Assembly (NCBI GenBank): GCA_017411385.1
Contig: JAFQQF010000006.1
Coordinates: 1 to 64,000 of the forward strand
Reading direction: 5' to 3'
DNA length: 64,000 bases
DNA from: Ruminococcus sp.
GTDB taxonomy: Bacteria; Bacillota; Clostridia; Oscillospirales; Acutalibacteraceae
Position numbers and translations under genes: made by a program
The notes under the pieces: model-generated
What the model saw: only the letters and a program-made list of their open reading frames with translations
What the model was told of the DNA's origin: nothing
Database searches by the model: none
In this document: piece by piece, positions 24,376-33,719 of the stretch
Layout: every line of letters starts with the position of its first letter
Numbering within the stretch: position 1 is the first letter of the stretch

Positions 24376-26295
24376 ATGAAACGTACAAAAACCTTGTGTG
24401 CAGTCACAACTGTACTGATGGCTGTGCTGTTAGTAGCCCTGTCGGTTTCCATACCCATCGGAGCCCTTGATACTGTTACAACTTCAAACCAAAACAAAAT
24501 TGACTCTGTACTCAGAGAGAAAATTAACTCAATGAGTGATAGCGATAAAGTGCCGGTTTCTGTGTGGTTTGAAGATATTGATTACAAAGAAGTAAAGAAT
24601 CAAGTTGAGGAAAGGCTCAAGAGTGACACTCGAGCATTCACAGTTTCGCAGAAGGCAATTGACCTTGCATTTTATGATGTGGAAAACACATTAACTGACA
24701 TAGAATTATCTACTGATGTATTATGTGATACATATTCAGAGATTACAACAGAAGAAGTGAAAGCTGTTATTGAGGAAGAAAGAGCTGTTGCTTCAAAAAT
24801 GTATCAAGAACACAATCAAAGTATGGTTAATGAATTATTAGATTCTGCATTAGAGACGCTTAAGATCGATTCTACTGAGGAGTTCGCAATAGACTACGTG
24901 TGTCGTTATGCGCCAAATGCAGATTTAGCACTTACAAAATCTCAGATATTGAGTGCTGTAGCTAATAACAAAGTAACTGAAATTAACTATATAGATGCTT
25001 CAACAGACCCTTCTGTTGAGCATAATGGAATTGAAGAGGACGAAGAATTAGACGACCCTTACGATATGACATATTTTAATGTTACAGGTCTTGCTACAGC
25101 CAGAGATGCGTGGGGTTTGGATGGCACAGGTATGAATGTTGGTATGATTGAAGATCAAGGACGTCCACATAGTATTAGTACCCTTGGTCATGTGGAATAT
25201 GTTTACGGAAACTCAAACCCCACTGTTCATGCCACATTGGTTGCAGAAACTATGGTGGAAACAAGTTATAGAGAAGATGGAGTTTTGCTATTTATGGGTG
25301 CTATCCCAAAGGCAAATTTATATACAGCTTCAACTGTTGGATCCCAAAGCGTAAAAGAGGCTGCTGAAGCATTGCTTGATTGCGGAGTGATCGCAATTAA
25401 TTGCTCGTTTTCTTATCCTAAAGACAATCCTCTTTTCAATAATATCTATGGTGACATTGCTAAATGGTATGACCATATATCTGTTCAGCACAACGTTCAT
25501 TTGATATTAACATCATCCAATGAAGGAGCAAATGGTGTTCCTTATACTAACACTTCATATAATGCTATAGTCGTTGGCTCCTGCTATAATGATGGTTTGA
25601 TTTTGAGTGATTCATCATATATTATTGCAAACGACTTTATGAATAAACCAGATTTAGTTGCACCTGGATATAGAGTGAGGGCGACTAATGGTACAGGAAC
25701 CTCTTTTGCGGCACCAATGGTTACAAGCGCTGTGGTTCAACTTTCACAAGCAAGTCCGATATTGTTGGCTAATCCGACTTTGATGAAGGCTATACTTCTT
25801 AGTGGTTCTACAATAACAAATGCTATGAATGTTGATACAGATGTGTTTTCTGATGCAAACGGCACAGAGAGTGCTATCAGTCATATTTATGGTGCTGGTA
25901 TGCTGAATGTTACAAAAGCATATACTGCTTTTACAGATGGTTATTATGAAACAGAAACTATGTCTCCTTATTCCCGTAGTGTGCAATTTAGAAAGAACAT
26001 TTCCCGTGCAAAAGGAAAGACGGTGCGCGTATGTCTGACATGGAATAAAATGAATTCCGTTGCGACACCCCACGAAACAGGAGTCGTTTCCTCAGGAATT
26101 CTTGATAATTTTATGCTGACAGTTACAACTCCCAGTGGTGTGGTGTATTCTGCTCAGAATTTATATGATAACAAACAGATGATTTCTTTTATTGCTTCGG
26201 AGAGCGGTTCGTATACCTTTAATGTTTCGCGCTTTGGAACGGGAGTTTCTGATGAAATTGTCAGATTTTCTTTGGCTTATTCTGTTCAATCTTAA
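24376..26295 (+). CDS. Secreted S8 (subtilisin-like) serine peptidase
   Basis: 639 aa with a signal peptide, then a ~200-residue N-terminal region that looks like a helical propeptide, then the S8 domain. Catalytic elements: Ser443 in GTGTSFAAP is canonical; the oxyanion Asn382 is in SSNEG; His285 lies in VHATLVAETM, replacing the usual HGTHVAG; and the Asp motif is the unusual GMIEDQG (Glu259/Asp260) instead of VIDTG. A C-terminal beta domain (~500-639) follows. There is no dockerin. GGAGGTAAC precedes the ATG at 24376. The divergent Asp and His motifs mean activity is likely but unproven. Codon use is AT-richer than in the flanking housekeeping genes. Confidence 0.88.
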   Translation: MKRTKTLCAVTTVLMAVLLVALSVSIPIGALDTVTTSNQNKIDSVLREKINSMSDSDKVPVSVWFEDIDYKEVKNQVEERLKSDTRAFTVSQKAIDLAFYDVENTLTDIELSTDVLCDTYSEITTEEVKAVIEEERAVASKMYQEHNQSMVNELLDSALETLKIDSTEEFAIDYVCRYAPNADLALTKSQILSAVANNKVTEINYIDASTDPSVEHNGIEEDEELDDPYDMTYFNVTGLATARDAWGLDGTGMNVGMIEDQGRPHSISTLGHVEYVYGNSNPTVHATLVAETMVETSYREDGVLLFMGAIPKANLYTASTVGSQSVKEAAEALLDCGVIAINCSFSYPKDNPLFNNIYGDIAKWYDHISVQHNVHLILTSSNEGANGVPYTNTSYNAIVVGSCYNDGLILSDSSYIIANDFMNKPDLVAPGYRVRATNGTGTSFAAPMVTSAVVQLSQASPILLANPTLMKAILLSGSTITNAMNVDTDVFSDANGTESAISHIYGAGMLNVTKAYTAFTDGYYETETMSPYSRSVQFRKNISRAKGKTVRVCLTWNKMNSVATPHETGVVSSGILDNFMLTVTTPSGVVYSAQNLYDNKQMISFIASESGSYTFNVSRFGTGVSDEIVRFSLAYSVQS

Positions 26296-26334
26296 CATTT
26301 GACAAATCTGTCGATTGAGTTTTGAACTTAAAAA

Positions 26335-26366
26335 TTTTATCTACACGTATACATAAATAGATAAAA
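26335..26366 (+). promoter_or_regulatory. Inverted repeat upstream of the dockerin trio
   Basis: TTTTATCTA (26335-26343) and TAGATAAAA (26358-26366) form a perfect 9-bp inverted repeat, 23 bp before the first dockerin gene. It may be an operator or leader stem. A TTGACA lies at 26299, but no matching -10 is evident. Confidence 0.4.
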
Positions 26367-26389
26367 CATTATAAAGAACAGGTGATATT

Positions 26390-27079
26390 ATGAAGAAAAC
26401 AAACTTAAGAATAATAGCATTTGCTTTTGCTTTGATATTTTTGATGTCTGTTTGCACTATGGGTAGTGTGTATGGAAGTGATAGGATATATGAAGGGGTA
26501 TACTATGAAGCAATGGTGAAATATTTAAGACCCTATTTTGATGATTATAAAGAATTTCCCGTTGAGCAATCCTTTGGTATGAAAATTGCTTATGAGCATT
26601 ATAGTAGCGAAAATGATTCTACTCCGGATTATATTGTTGTTGAAATAATTTCATCTGCAACTAAATGGAAAGTATGGTATGAAGTAGATGGGTATTGTAT
26701 TGGTTATTACTATCAATCGTATGATGACACACCACTAACATACTATGTAATAGATACTGAAACAATGGCTGTTACAGAGCTTTCTCAAGTCTTGGAAGCA
26801 AACAAAGATAAATATTCTGATTTTTTAACAGAAAGTAGATATGAAAACGTAGTGCTCATCGGAGATTTGAATAGAGATAATACCCTTGATATTAGAGATG
26901 CTACATTGATACAAAAATGCATTGCAGGAATAGAATCTTACGGAGAATACGATGTGGATTGTCCACCATTGCTTGCAAAACACAAAAGGAGTTATGCTTC
27001 TGATTTCAACTATGACGGAGTACGCAACGTAAAAGATGCCACCGCGATTCAGAAGTACATTGCAGGGCTGGAGTATTGA
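26390..27079 (+). CDS. Secreted dockerin protein 1 of a tandem trio
   Basis: 229 aa. Signal peptide; a ~120-residue N-terminal domain I do not recognise (aromatic, with Asp/Glu and a TYYVID motif); and a C-terminal type I dockerin with two loops (DLNRDNTLDIRDATLIQKC and DFNYDGVRNVKDATAIQKY). CAGGTGATATT precedes the ATG. It is closely related to the next gene in both the N-terminal domain (the PDYI[V/I]VE and PLTYYVID motifs) and the dockerin, so these are paralogs. Confidence 0.82.
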   Translation: MKKTNLRIIAFAFALIFLMSVCTMGSVYGSDRIYEGVYYEAMVKYLRPYFDDYKEFPVEQSFGMKIAYEHYSSENDSTPDYIVVEIISSATKWKVWYEVDGYCIGYYYQSYDDTPLTYYVIDTETMAVTELSQVLEANKDKYSDFLTESRYENVVLIGDLNRDNTLDIRDATLIQKCIAGIESYGEYDVDCPPLLAKHKRSYASDFNYDGVRNVKDATAIQKYIAGLEY

Positions 27080-27117
27080 GTGCGGATAAAAGGCTTAAAG
27101 GATTACGAGGTGATTTT

Positions 27118-27810
27118 ATGAAAAAAGCAAGCATTAGAATAATAGCATTTGCCGTTGCGTTAGTGCTGATGATGTCTGTTTGTGCGATGGGGAGTGCACA
27201 GGCGGTTATAGATTTTGAAGCTATGATAAAAGATGGTGAAATCTATGATGTGATGTATAAATATTTATCCCCTTATTTTTACGAAGAAGAGCCTGCGTTT
27301 GGTGTTTTTGTTGCGTATGAACATTTTGACAATAACGGATTGGAGCCTGATTATATTATTGTAGAGGTGTTTTCTACTGCAACTGTTACAAAGGTGAATT
27401 TTGAGGTTGATGAATACTATATCTATTGCTATAATCCAGTGTATTTGGAATCACCTTTAACTTACTATGTGATAGATTACAAAACAAATGATGTAACTCC
27501 GTTGATTGATGCTGTAAATGCGAGCAAGGATGAATACTATCAATTCTTTACAGATAGCGGATACGAGAAAATTACCCGTATCGGGGACCTCAATGGTGAT
27601 AATAACCTCGATATTAAGGATGCAACGTTGATACAAAAGTGTCTTGCGGGTGTTGAAGAATTTGATGCATATAATGATATGGTTCTTGGCTTCTTAGAAA
27701 AACATCACGGAAAATGGGAGCGTTATATCTCCGATTTCAACCGTGACGGAGTACGCAACGTAAAGGATGCCACTGCAATTCAGAAGTACATTGCAGGTCT
27801 GGAGTATTGA
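27118..27810 (+). CDS. Secreted dockerin protein 2 of a tandem trio
   Basis: 230 aa. The ATG at 27118 is chosen for GAGGTGATTTT and a proper signal peptide (MKKASIRIIAFAVALVLMMS). N-terminal domain related to protein 1 (FGVFVAYEHF, PDYIIVEVFS, LTYYVID), then the dockerin (DLNGDNNLDIKDATLIQKC; DFNRDGVRNVKDATAIQKY). The junction of about 120 bp running from the second dockerin loop through the stop and spacer to the next start is nearly identical to that between genes 1 and 2. Confidence 0.82.
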   Translation: MKKASIRIIAFAVALVLMMSVCAMGSAQAVIDFEAMIKDGEIYDVMYKYLSPYFYEEEPAFGVFVAYEHFDNNGLEPDYIIVEVFSTATVTKVNFEVDEYYIYCYNPVYLESPLTYYVIDYKTNDVTPLIDAVNASKDEYYQFFTDSGYEKITRIGDLNGDNNLDIKDATLIQKCLAGVEEFDAYNDMVLGFLEKHHGKWERYISDFNRDGVRNVKDATAIQKYIAGLEY

Positions 27811-27848
27811 GTGCGGATAAAAGGCTTAACGGAATACGAGGTGATTTT

Positions 27849-28856
27849 ATGAAAAAGATAATTAGTTTTGTATTGGTGCTTGTGTTGCTATTGGGTGTCT
27901 GTGCCACCGTGGGTGCGGCGGAAACTGATACAGAACTTCAGCAGAAGTTTTACAATTACTGCCTTGAAGTTTTACCCGAAGATATGAAGCCTTCCGAGGA
28001 TGATTTGGTGAAAATCACTTTTGCAAAGGAAATGGATTATGGCACACTCTTTGCTGCAGATTGCCTGTGGATTGAATCTGAAAAAACACCGGTTTATAAA
28101 ACTATCGGCAATTTCTTTATTCAATCTGATTATACAAATTACCCATACGACTTAGGAATATATGTGTGTAGCAGCACAGATGAAATCTATACTCTTGAAG
28201 ATGCCCATAACGAAGGTATCATCCCGGATTTGTCTGTGATAAAAAACATAAGTGAAAACTATAGCACCGTAAAATTGGGTGAGGATGATAAGTATGCACA
28301 GGCAGTATTGTCAAAGTTTTTCGAAGAATACACTTATGGTTTTGAGTGGAATTTGAATTACTATGAAGGCTATGAGTACTATGCATCCGATAACTTAAAC
28401 CAATCAACTCCTGATTATGTAATTATCAGTTTGAATACAAACTTTTATTATGATATGGGTGTAACCCGATTTTACGGAAACTATGTAATGATAGATGACA
28501 ACGGAATGATTCCTTTCTATTTTGGTAAGTGTGTTTATATACCTGCAGAGAATAAACTGCTTTCTCTTGATGAGGCTTATGCTATAAATCTTGAGGGCTT
28601 TGAAAAAGCCTTTGCAGAAGGAAATCTTGGCAAGCTTATGGGAGATATGGATAAAGATAGAAAGCTTACCATAAGAGATGCAACATATATTCAGAAATGT
28701 ATTGCAGGTCTTATGGCTTTTCCTAAGGGTGATATAGTTGGCGGAGTCGGCTTGGATTCAGCGGTTGTTTATATCTCCGACTTCAACCGTGACTGTCAGA
28801 GAAACATCAAGGACGCTACCGCGATTCAGAAGTACATTGCAGGGCTTGAATACTAA
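27849..28856 (+). CDS. Secreted dockerin protein 3 of a tandem trio
   Basis: 335 aa from ATG 27849 (GAGGTGATTTT upstream). Signal peptide, then a longer N-terminal region of ~245 residues unlike proteins 1 and 2 in sequence but of similar character (acidic, Tyr-rich, with TPDYVIISL), then a dockerin (DMDKDRKLTIRDATYIQKC; DFNRDCQRNIKDATAIQKY). It ends in the same YIAGLEY. The N-terminal region may hold two copies of the small domain, but this is not certain. Confidence 0.8.
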   Translation: MKKIISFVLVLVLLLGVCATVGAAETDTELQQKFYNYCLEVLPEDMKPSEDDLVKITFAKEMDYGTLFAADCLWIESEKTPVYKTIGNFFIQSDYTNYPYDLGIYVCSSTDEIYTLEDAHNEGIIPDLSVIKNISENYSTVKLGEDDKYAQAVLSKFFEEYTYGFEWNLNYYEGYEYYASDNLNQSTPDYVIISLNTNFYYDMGVTRFYGNYVMIDDNGMIPFYFGKCVYIPAENKLLSLDEAYAINLEGFEKAFAEGNLGKLMGDMDKDRKLTIRDATYIQKCIAGLMAFPKGDIVGGVGLDSAVVYISDFNRDCQRNIKDATAIQKYIAGLEY

Positions 28857-28870
28857 TAGATAAAATTTTA

Positions 28871-28897
28871 GGGAGGGCAGATGCCCTCCCTTTTTTT
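28871..28897. terminator. Terminator after the dockerin trio (convergent with mutS2)
   Basis: GGGAGGGC-agat-GCCCTCCC followed by TTTTTTT. The left flank is also A/T-rich, so it may act for mutS2 too. Confidence 0.9.
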
Positions 28898-28908
28898 GTT
28901 TGCTTTAT

Positions 28909-31272
28909 TTACTTCAGCTCGATGATAGTGACTCCTGCTTCGCCTTCGCCGAAGGTGCCAAGGCGGAAGCTTTTGACCGCCTTGTGGTGGCGGAGAAATG
29001 CGTGGATTTCCTTTCTCAAGACGCCTGTGCCCTTGCCGTGGATAACGGTGATTGAACCCACGTTTGTGAGCACGGCGGTGTCAAGCACTTTGTCAACCTC
29101 CATCACAGCCTCGTCGGCGGTGTAGCCTCGCACGTCAACCTCTGTGACAGGTCGGGTGTCAATACGGCTTCGTCTTTGACCTGTCTGGTATGGCTTACCC
29201 GAAACCGTAACCTTGTTCTTTTCAATAAGGCGGAGATTTTTAAGGGGTGTTCTTGTTTTGATGATGCCTGCTTGCACAAGCACGGAGCTTGCATTCTGGG
29301 CAGGAGTTTCAAGCACCGTTGCTTCCTTGTCAATATCGCATACAAGCACTGTGTCGCCTGCTTTTAAAGGCCTTGGCAGTACATAACCCTCGTTTGATGC
29401 TTTCTGCTTTACAGGGTCTGCCTCTTCTTCCATTTTTCTCATGCTTTGTCTGAGCTTTGCCTTTTCCTCAGCTGAGAGGTTGCCCTGCTTCTTTGCTTTT
29501 TCAAGCTCGTCTATAAGGGCGTCTGCCTGTGCCTTTGTGCGGGCAAGGAGCAGTGAGGCTTCGTGTTTTGCTTTTTCAAGCTCACGTTCAGCCTGAGTCC
29601 TCACCTTCGTAAGCTCGTCTTCGGCACGCTTTTTATCCTGCTGAGCTTTAAGAGCCATATCACGTGCCTTTTTGAGCTCCTCGTCAAGCTCCTGACGGCG
29701 GTTATCAAGGTTCTTTACAACATCTTCAAACTGTCTGCTTTCTGCTGATACAAGCATAGAAGCACGCTCAATAATGCTGTCTTCCACTCCAAGACGGGAA
29801 GATATAGCAAAAGCGTTGCTTCGGCCGGGTACACCGATTAAAAGCTTGTAGGTAGGTCTTAGAGTTGATACGTCAAACTCACAGCAGCCGTTTTCAACAC
29901 CCTGTGTTTTCAGAGCGAATTCCTTAAGCTCTGCATAGTGGGTGGTAGAGGCAATCTTTGCTCCTCTTTGGCGGAGCTTTTCAAGGATTGCAACAGCAAG
30001 GGCGGCACCCTCAACAGGGTCTGTGCCTGCACCAAGCTCGTCTATAAGCACAAGGGAGCTTCTGTCAGCTTCCTTGAGTATGGATACAATGTTTGTCATA
30101 TGAGCAGAGAAGGTAGAGAGTGACTGCTCGATGCTCTGTTCGTCGCCGATGTCAACCAGCACCTTGCGGAATATGGAAATCTCGCTTCCGTCAGCACAGG
30201 GAATCATAAGTCCGCACATTGCCATCAAGGTCAGAAGTCCTATGGTCTTGATGGAAACTGTCTTACCGCCTGTGTTGGGACCTGTGATGACGAGAGTGTC
30301 AAATTCCTTGCCCAGAGTGATGTTGGTGGGCACAGCGGTTTTTTTGTCAAGCAAGGGGTGGCGTGCTTCTTTAAGCTCGATTTCGCCCTTGTCGTTTATT
30401 TTGGGCACAGACGCCCTCATTTTGTAGCCAAGGCTTGCTTTTGCAAATATGAGGGAAAGCTCGGTGAGTGCTGTGTAGCTTTCTGATGCGGTGTCGGCGT
30501 GGCCTCCTGCTTCTGCTGAAAGCTCAAAGAGAATACGTTCAATCTCGGCGCTTTCCTTTGATTCAAGCACGCGGATGTCGTTGTTAGCCTGCACAACACC
30601 CATAGGCTCAATGAAGACGGTTGCACCGCTGGAGGAGGTATCGTGGACAAGTCCGGGCACCTGACCTCGGCACTCTGCCTTGACAGGCACTACAAAGCGA
30701 CCGCTTCTCTGAGTGATGATTGCATCCTGCAGATACTTCTGATATGTAGAGGAACGGACAATTTTGTCAAGAATTTCTCTTGCTTTTGAGGATGCCTGAC
30801 GCATCTTCCTTCTGATGTCGTAAAGCTCTGCTGATGCGTTGTCCGCAATTTCATCCTCGCTTAAAATGCAGGAGGTGATTCTCTCTTCAAGATGCTTGTT
30901 CTCTGCAAGACGTGAGAAAAGCAGGTCAAGGGAAGTTTCCATGCCTGAGCACTTGCTTCGCCATTGACGTACACCGCGGGTAATACGCAGAGTTTCGGCA
31001 ATGCCCAGAAGCTCCTTGGGACTGAGCACACCGCCTGCCTCGGCACGTCTGAATGCGTTTTGCATATTCTTCACACCGCCGAAGGAGGGTGCACCAAATC
31101 TGCCCGAGAGCACAAAGGCATCATCGGTTTGTCTGAGTGCTTCTTCAATCTCGAATTTGCCCGAGAGAGGAGTAATCTCCAAAGCCTTCTGCCTTGCATC
31201 CTCGCAGGTTGCTTCCTTTGAGAGCATAAGGAGTATTTTATCAAGTTCTAATGCTTTGTGATGTTTGTTCAT
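28909..31272 (-). CDS. mutS2: Endonuclease MutS2
   Basis: 787 aa, full length. MutS-like core and clamp, ATPase with Walker A (TGPNTGGKTVSIKT, ~residue 335) and Walker B (SLVLIDELGAGTDP), a coiled coil (~520-640), and a C-terminal Smr nuclease domain (VDVRGYTADEAV; VIHGKGTGVLRKEI). No N-terminal mismatch-recognition domain, as expected for MutS2, which acts in recombination suppression or ribosome rescue. It starts 5 bp after the recO stop and ends the phoH-ybeY-dgkA-era-yqzL-recO-mutS2 series. Confidence 0.96.
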   Translation of the reverse strand: MNKHHKALELDKILLMLSKEATCEDARQKALEITPLSGKFEIEEALRQTDDAFVLSGRFGAPSFGGVKNMQNAFRRAEAGGVLSPKELLGIAETLRITRGVRQWRSKCSGMETSLDLLFSRLAENKHLEERITSCILSEDEIADNASAELYDIRRKMRQASSKAREILDKIVRSSTYQKYLQDAIITQRSGRFVVPVKAECRGQVPGLVHDTSSSGATVFIEPMGVVQANNDIRVLESKESAEIERILFELSAEAGGHADTASESYTALTELSLIFAKASLGYKMRASVPKINDKGEIELKEARHPLLDKKTAVPTNITLGKEFDTLVITGPNTGGKTVSIKTIGLLTLMAMCGLMIPCADGSEISIFRKVLVDIGDEQSIEQSLSTFSAHMTNIVSILKEADRSSLVLIDELGAGTDPVEGAALAVAILEKLRQRGAKIASTTHYAELKEFALKTQGVENGCCEFDVSTLRPTYKLLIGVPGRSNAFAISSRLGVEDSIIERASMLVSAESRQFEDVVKNLDNRRQELDEELKKARDMALKAQQDKKRAEDELTKVRTQAERELEKAKHEASLLLARTKAQADALIDELEKAKKQGNLSAEEKAKLRQSMRKMEEEADPVKQKASNEGYVLPRPLKAGDTVLVCDIDKEATVLETPAQNASSVLVQAGIIKTRTPLKNLRLIEKNKVTVSGKPYQTGQRRSRIDTRPVTEVDVRGYTADEAVMEVDKVLDTAVLTNVGSITVIHGKGTGVLRKEIHAFLRHHKAVKSFRLGTFGEGEAGVTIIELK

Positions 31273-31277
31273 AAGTT

Positions 31278-32024
31278 TTACCTGATTGTTTTGTAGAAAT
31301 GCAGTGTGGGGAAATCCCTTTCCAGCACACGGCAGATGTAGGTTTCTGTAATGTAATTTAGTTTTTCAAGCCCTTTGTCCGATAAGTTGAAGGCAAAGAG
31401 CTTTTTATCTTCGGAAAAAACAATGTGTCTGAGTGCCTGAGTAAGCCCTGTATCCAGACCGACAGATGAGGGAGAAGGCTTTTTTGCAAAGCAGTCTGAG
31501 CATACAATAGTGCCTTTGTCAAAGACAAAGTACATCTGCTCGGTTTCATATGCTCCGCATTCACGGCACATTATAAGGTCGGGCATAAAGCCTGCAAGGC
31601 ATGCAAGCCTCAGCTCCACACAAGCCTTTACAAGCTGTGGGTCTTTCTTTTTCTCTGTGAGCAGGAAAAGTGCATTGAGTATGAGAGAAAGCTGAGCGTC
31701 TGCACGTTGCTCCGAAGGGCAGATGTGCATTGCAAGCTCGCAGAAATACTGTGCAAGTGCTACCCTCTCCATATCAAACCGGAGGGAGAAGAACATCTCA
31801 TTCACCGAGGCATCGTCTACAACGAAGCTATCCTTGGTTTTATACAGTGAGATTTTGGAGTAGCACAAAAGTGATGTAGGGGAGTTCTTGGAGTTTCGCA
31901 GGTTTTTGCCTGAGCGGACAAAAGCACGAACTACACCTAAGTCACGGGTAAGAATTGTTACAAGCTTATCCTGTTCACCTATATTCTGTTGTTTTAGAAT
32001 CAGACCGTCTGTTTGTATCTTCAT
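31278..32024 (-). CDS. recO: DNA repair protein RecO
   Basis: 248 aa. N-terminal OB-fold (TDGLILKQQNIGEQDKLVTILT) and a zinc finger with two CxxC pairs (MCRECG and CSDC), typical of Gram-positive RecO. It loads RecA with RecR in gap repair. Its start overlaps the end of the upstream yqzL by 50 bp. Confidence 0.94.
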   Translation of the reverse strand: MKIQTDGLILKQQNIGEQDKLVTILTRDLGVVRAFVRSGKNLRNSKNSPTSLLCYSKISLYKTKDSFVVDDASVNEMFFSLRFDMERVALAQYFCELAMHICPSEQRADAQLSLILNALFLLTEKKKDPQLVKACVELRLACLAGFMPDLIMCRECGAYETEQMYFVFDKGTIVCSDCFAKKPSPSSVGLDTGLTQALRHIVFSEDKKLFAFNLSDKGLEKLNYITETYICRVLERDFPTLHFYKTIR

Positions 32025-32133
32025 TTGCTTTTTCGTTCTCTTGCACCTGTGAGTTTTTCACAGACCTGTAGTAGAGATAATCTTGAATACTGCCTGTTTG
32101 CGAAAAGGCTTTCCAAGCATCCTGTTCGTTCAT
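31975..32133 (-). CDS. yqzL: YqzL-like small protein
   Basis: 52 aa from ATG at 32133 (GGGGTGATACT upstream). The N-terminus (MNEQDAWKAFSQTGSIQDYL) matches the YqzL pattern, in which a short xWKxFSQTGxIxxYL motif forms most of the protein. In Bacillus yqzL lies between era and recO, exactly as here, which supports the call. The function is unknown. The C-terminal half is hydrophilic and overlaps the recO start, which suggests translational coupling. Confidence 0.8.
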   Translation of the reverse strand: MNEQDAWKAFSQTGSIQDYLYYRSVKNSQVQENEKANEDTNRRSDSKTTEYR

Positions 32134-32221
32134 AGTATCACCCCGCAAGATAAGTATACCTGATAACAAAGGGTGATATAGAGGGGAATTTGTAGATGTT
32201 AAAAATTAACAATATGAGGAT

Positions 32222-32240
32222 GGCAGGGCATTGCTCTGCC
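32222..32240. repeat. Palindromic hairpin between era and yqzL
   Basis: GGCAGGGCATTGCTCTGCC, an 8-bp stem with one G-T pair, in the 132-bp gap between era and yqzL. It resembles the hairpin at 15850 and may be a dispersed repeat. There is no U-tract on the minus strand. Confidence 0.4.
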
Positions 32241-32265
32241 TTAATAAATATAAATCACGGAGAGA

Positions 32266-33177
32266 TTATGCGTCAAAGTCTGAGGAGTCAAAGCCGAAAT
32301 TGCGAAGAAGTCCGTCGCGGTTTCTCCAGTCTTCCTTAACCTTAACCCAAGTCTGCAGGTTTACCTTGCAGTCAAAGAACCTTTCCATATCCTCTCTGGC
32401 TTTCGTGGATACCTTTTTGAGCATGTTGCCGCCCTTGCCGATGATGATGCCCTTGTGGGTGTCACGCTCGCAGTAGATGGTGGCTTCGATATCCAGCACG
32501 CCGTTGTCCCTCTGACGCATTTTTTCAATAACCACCGCTGTGCCGTGGGGGATTTCCTTATCAAGGCACAAAAGGAGCTTTTCTCTTATCATTTCAGAGG
32601 CAAGCTGACGCTCGGGCTGGTCGGTGAGGGTATCTGCATCAAAGAAATGACCGCCTTCGTTTGTAAGCTTTTTCAGCTCGTCAATCAGTTCATCTACACC
32701 TTCGCCTTTTTTTGCACTCACAGGCACTACCGCCTCGAAGTCATAAAGAGCGGAGTAGTCAAGTATAACCTTCATTATTGAGCTTTTTTCTTTTACAATG
32801 TCGGTTTTGTTGATTGCAAGCACACAGGGCAGAGAGAGCACTTTCATACGCTCAATAAGCTCGCGTTCGGTGTCAGAAATTTCCTCTGTGGCGTCTATTA
32901 CCAGCAGGCAGGCATCTGCACCTGCAACACTCTCGGTAACAGAGCGGACCATATATTTGCCTAAAGAGGTGCGTGCCTTGTGCATACCGGGAGTATCGGT
33001 GAACACAAGCTGATGCTCACCTTCTGTAAGCACACCCATAATGCGTGTTCTGGTGGTCTGGGGCTTGTTTGTAACAATTGCAATCTTCTCACCTAATATA
33101 CGGTTGAGAAGAGAGGATTTGCCAACGTTTGGTCTGCCTACAATAGCAATGAAAGCAGAGCGGTCATTTACATTCAT
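32266..33177 (-). CDS. era: GTPase Era
   Basis: 303 aa. G1 GRPNVGKSSLLN, G3 DTPG, G4 NKTD, and a C-terminal KH domain (IIGKGGNMLKKVSTKAR). It is an essential 16S rRNA 3'-end maturation and 30S assembly factor. Within the minus-strand operon it follows dgkA, the common Firmicutes order. Confidence 0.97.
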   Translation of the reverse strand: MNVNDRSAFIAIVGRPNVGKSSLLNRILGEKIAIVTNKPQTTRTRIMGVLTEGEHQLVFTDTPGMHKARTSLGKYMVRSVTESVAGADACLLVIDATEEISDTERELIERMKVLSLPCVLAINKTDIVKEKSSIMKVILDYSALYDFEAVVPVSAKKGEGVDELIDELKKLTNEGGHFFDADTLTDQPERQLASEMIREKLLLCLDKEIPHGTAVVIEKMRQRDNGVLDIEATIYCERDTHKGIIIGKGGNMLKKVSTKAREDMERFFDCKVNLQTWVKVKEDWRNRDGLLRNFGFDSSDFDA

Positions 33178-33250
33178 ATTAAATTCCTTTCGGTGGGAGA
33201 TTTCTTATTTAACCTACAACGCCACACCACAAACGTGATGTGACGTAAGT

Positions 33251-33718
33251 TTAATCTTTATGTTCAGTTTTTTCTTTGAAAAGTGTGATGAACAGTATTG
33301 AAAGCACAGCAGACGCTCCCAGAGGGATAAACCAAAGGGGAGAGGAAAGAAGCTTGCCAAAAGCAACTTCAAGCTTGCCTGTGAATATAAAAAGACACAG
33401 AGCAATTCCTACTGCTCCTAAGGAAAAACACAGCACAGCACCTGCAGAAATATCTTTGATGCGTTTGATTTTTTTGTTTTCCTCTGTTGAGTAAAGGTCG
33501 CATAAGTCTTCAACTGCGGTGTTTACAAGCTCTGCTGTAATTACCGAGCAAACAGTGAGTATGAGCACAGCCCACTCGTTTGCAGAAAATTCACCTAAAA
33601 AAGCAAAGAGGAAAACATAAAACCCTGCCACAAGGTGGAACCTCAGGTGAGCTTCTGTGCGGATGGCTTGCCATAAACCTTCAAAGGCGTGGCAAAAGCT
33701 TTCAAGCTGTTTTTTCAT
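33251..33718 (-). CDS. dgkA: Undecaprenol/diacylglycerol kinase family
   Basis: 155 aa. The start at 33718 is chosen because it sits 1 bp after the ybeY stop; the 38 upstream residues of the open frame are shadow sequence. DgkA-family signature: membrane helices around an acidic motif (AELVNTAVEDLCDLY) and a preceding basic N-terminus (AFEGLWQAIRTEAHLRFH). Gram-positive members recycle undecaprenol to its phosphate for wall synthesis. The C-terminus carries an extra hydrophobic pair compared with the ~120-aa minimal family. Confidence 0.9.
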   Translation of the reverse strand: MKKQLESFCHAFEGLWQAIRTEAHLRFHLVAGFYVFLFAFLGEFSANEWAVLILTVCSVITAELVNTAVEDLCDLYSTEENKKIKRIKDISAGAVLCFSLGAVGIALCLFIFTGKLEVAFGKLLSSPLWFIPLGASAVLSILFITLFKEKTEHKD

Positions 33719-33719
33719 A

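Noticed and set aside
24309..24467. Short frame MCCSDSLEDF... upstream of and overlapping the subtilase start
   Set aside because: It has a plausible AAAGGATG, but it is out of frame and overlaps the subtilase signal peptide region, and its later residues look random. Kept only as a remote possibility of a regulatory upstream frame.
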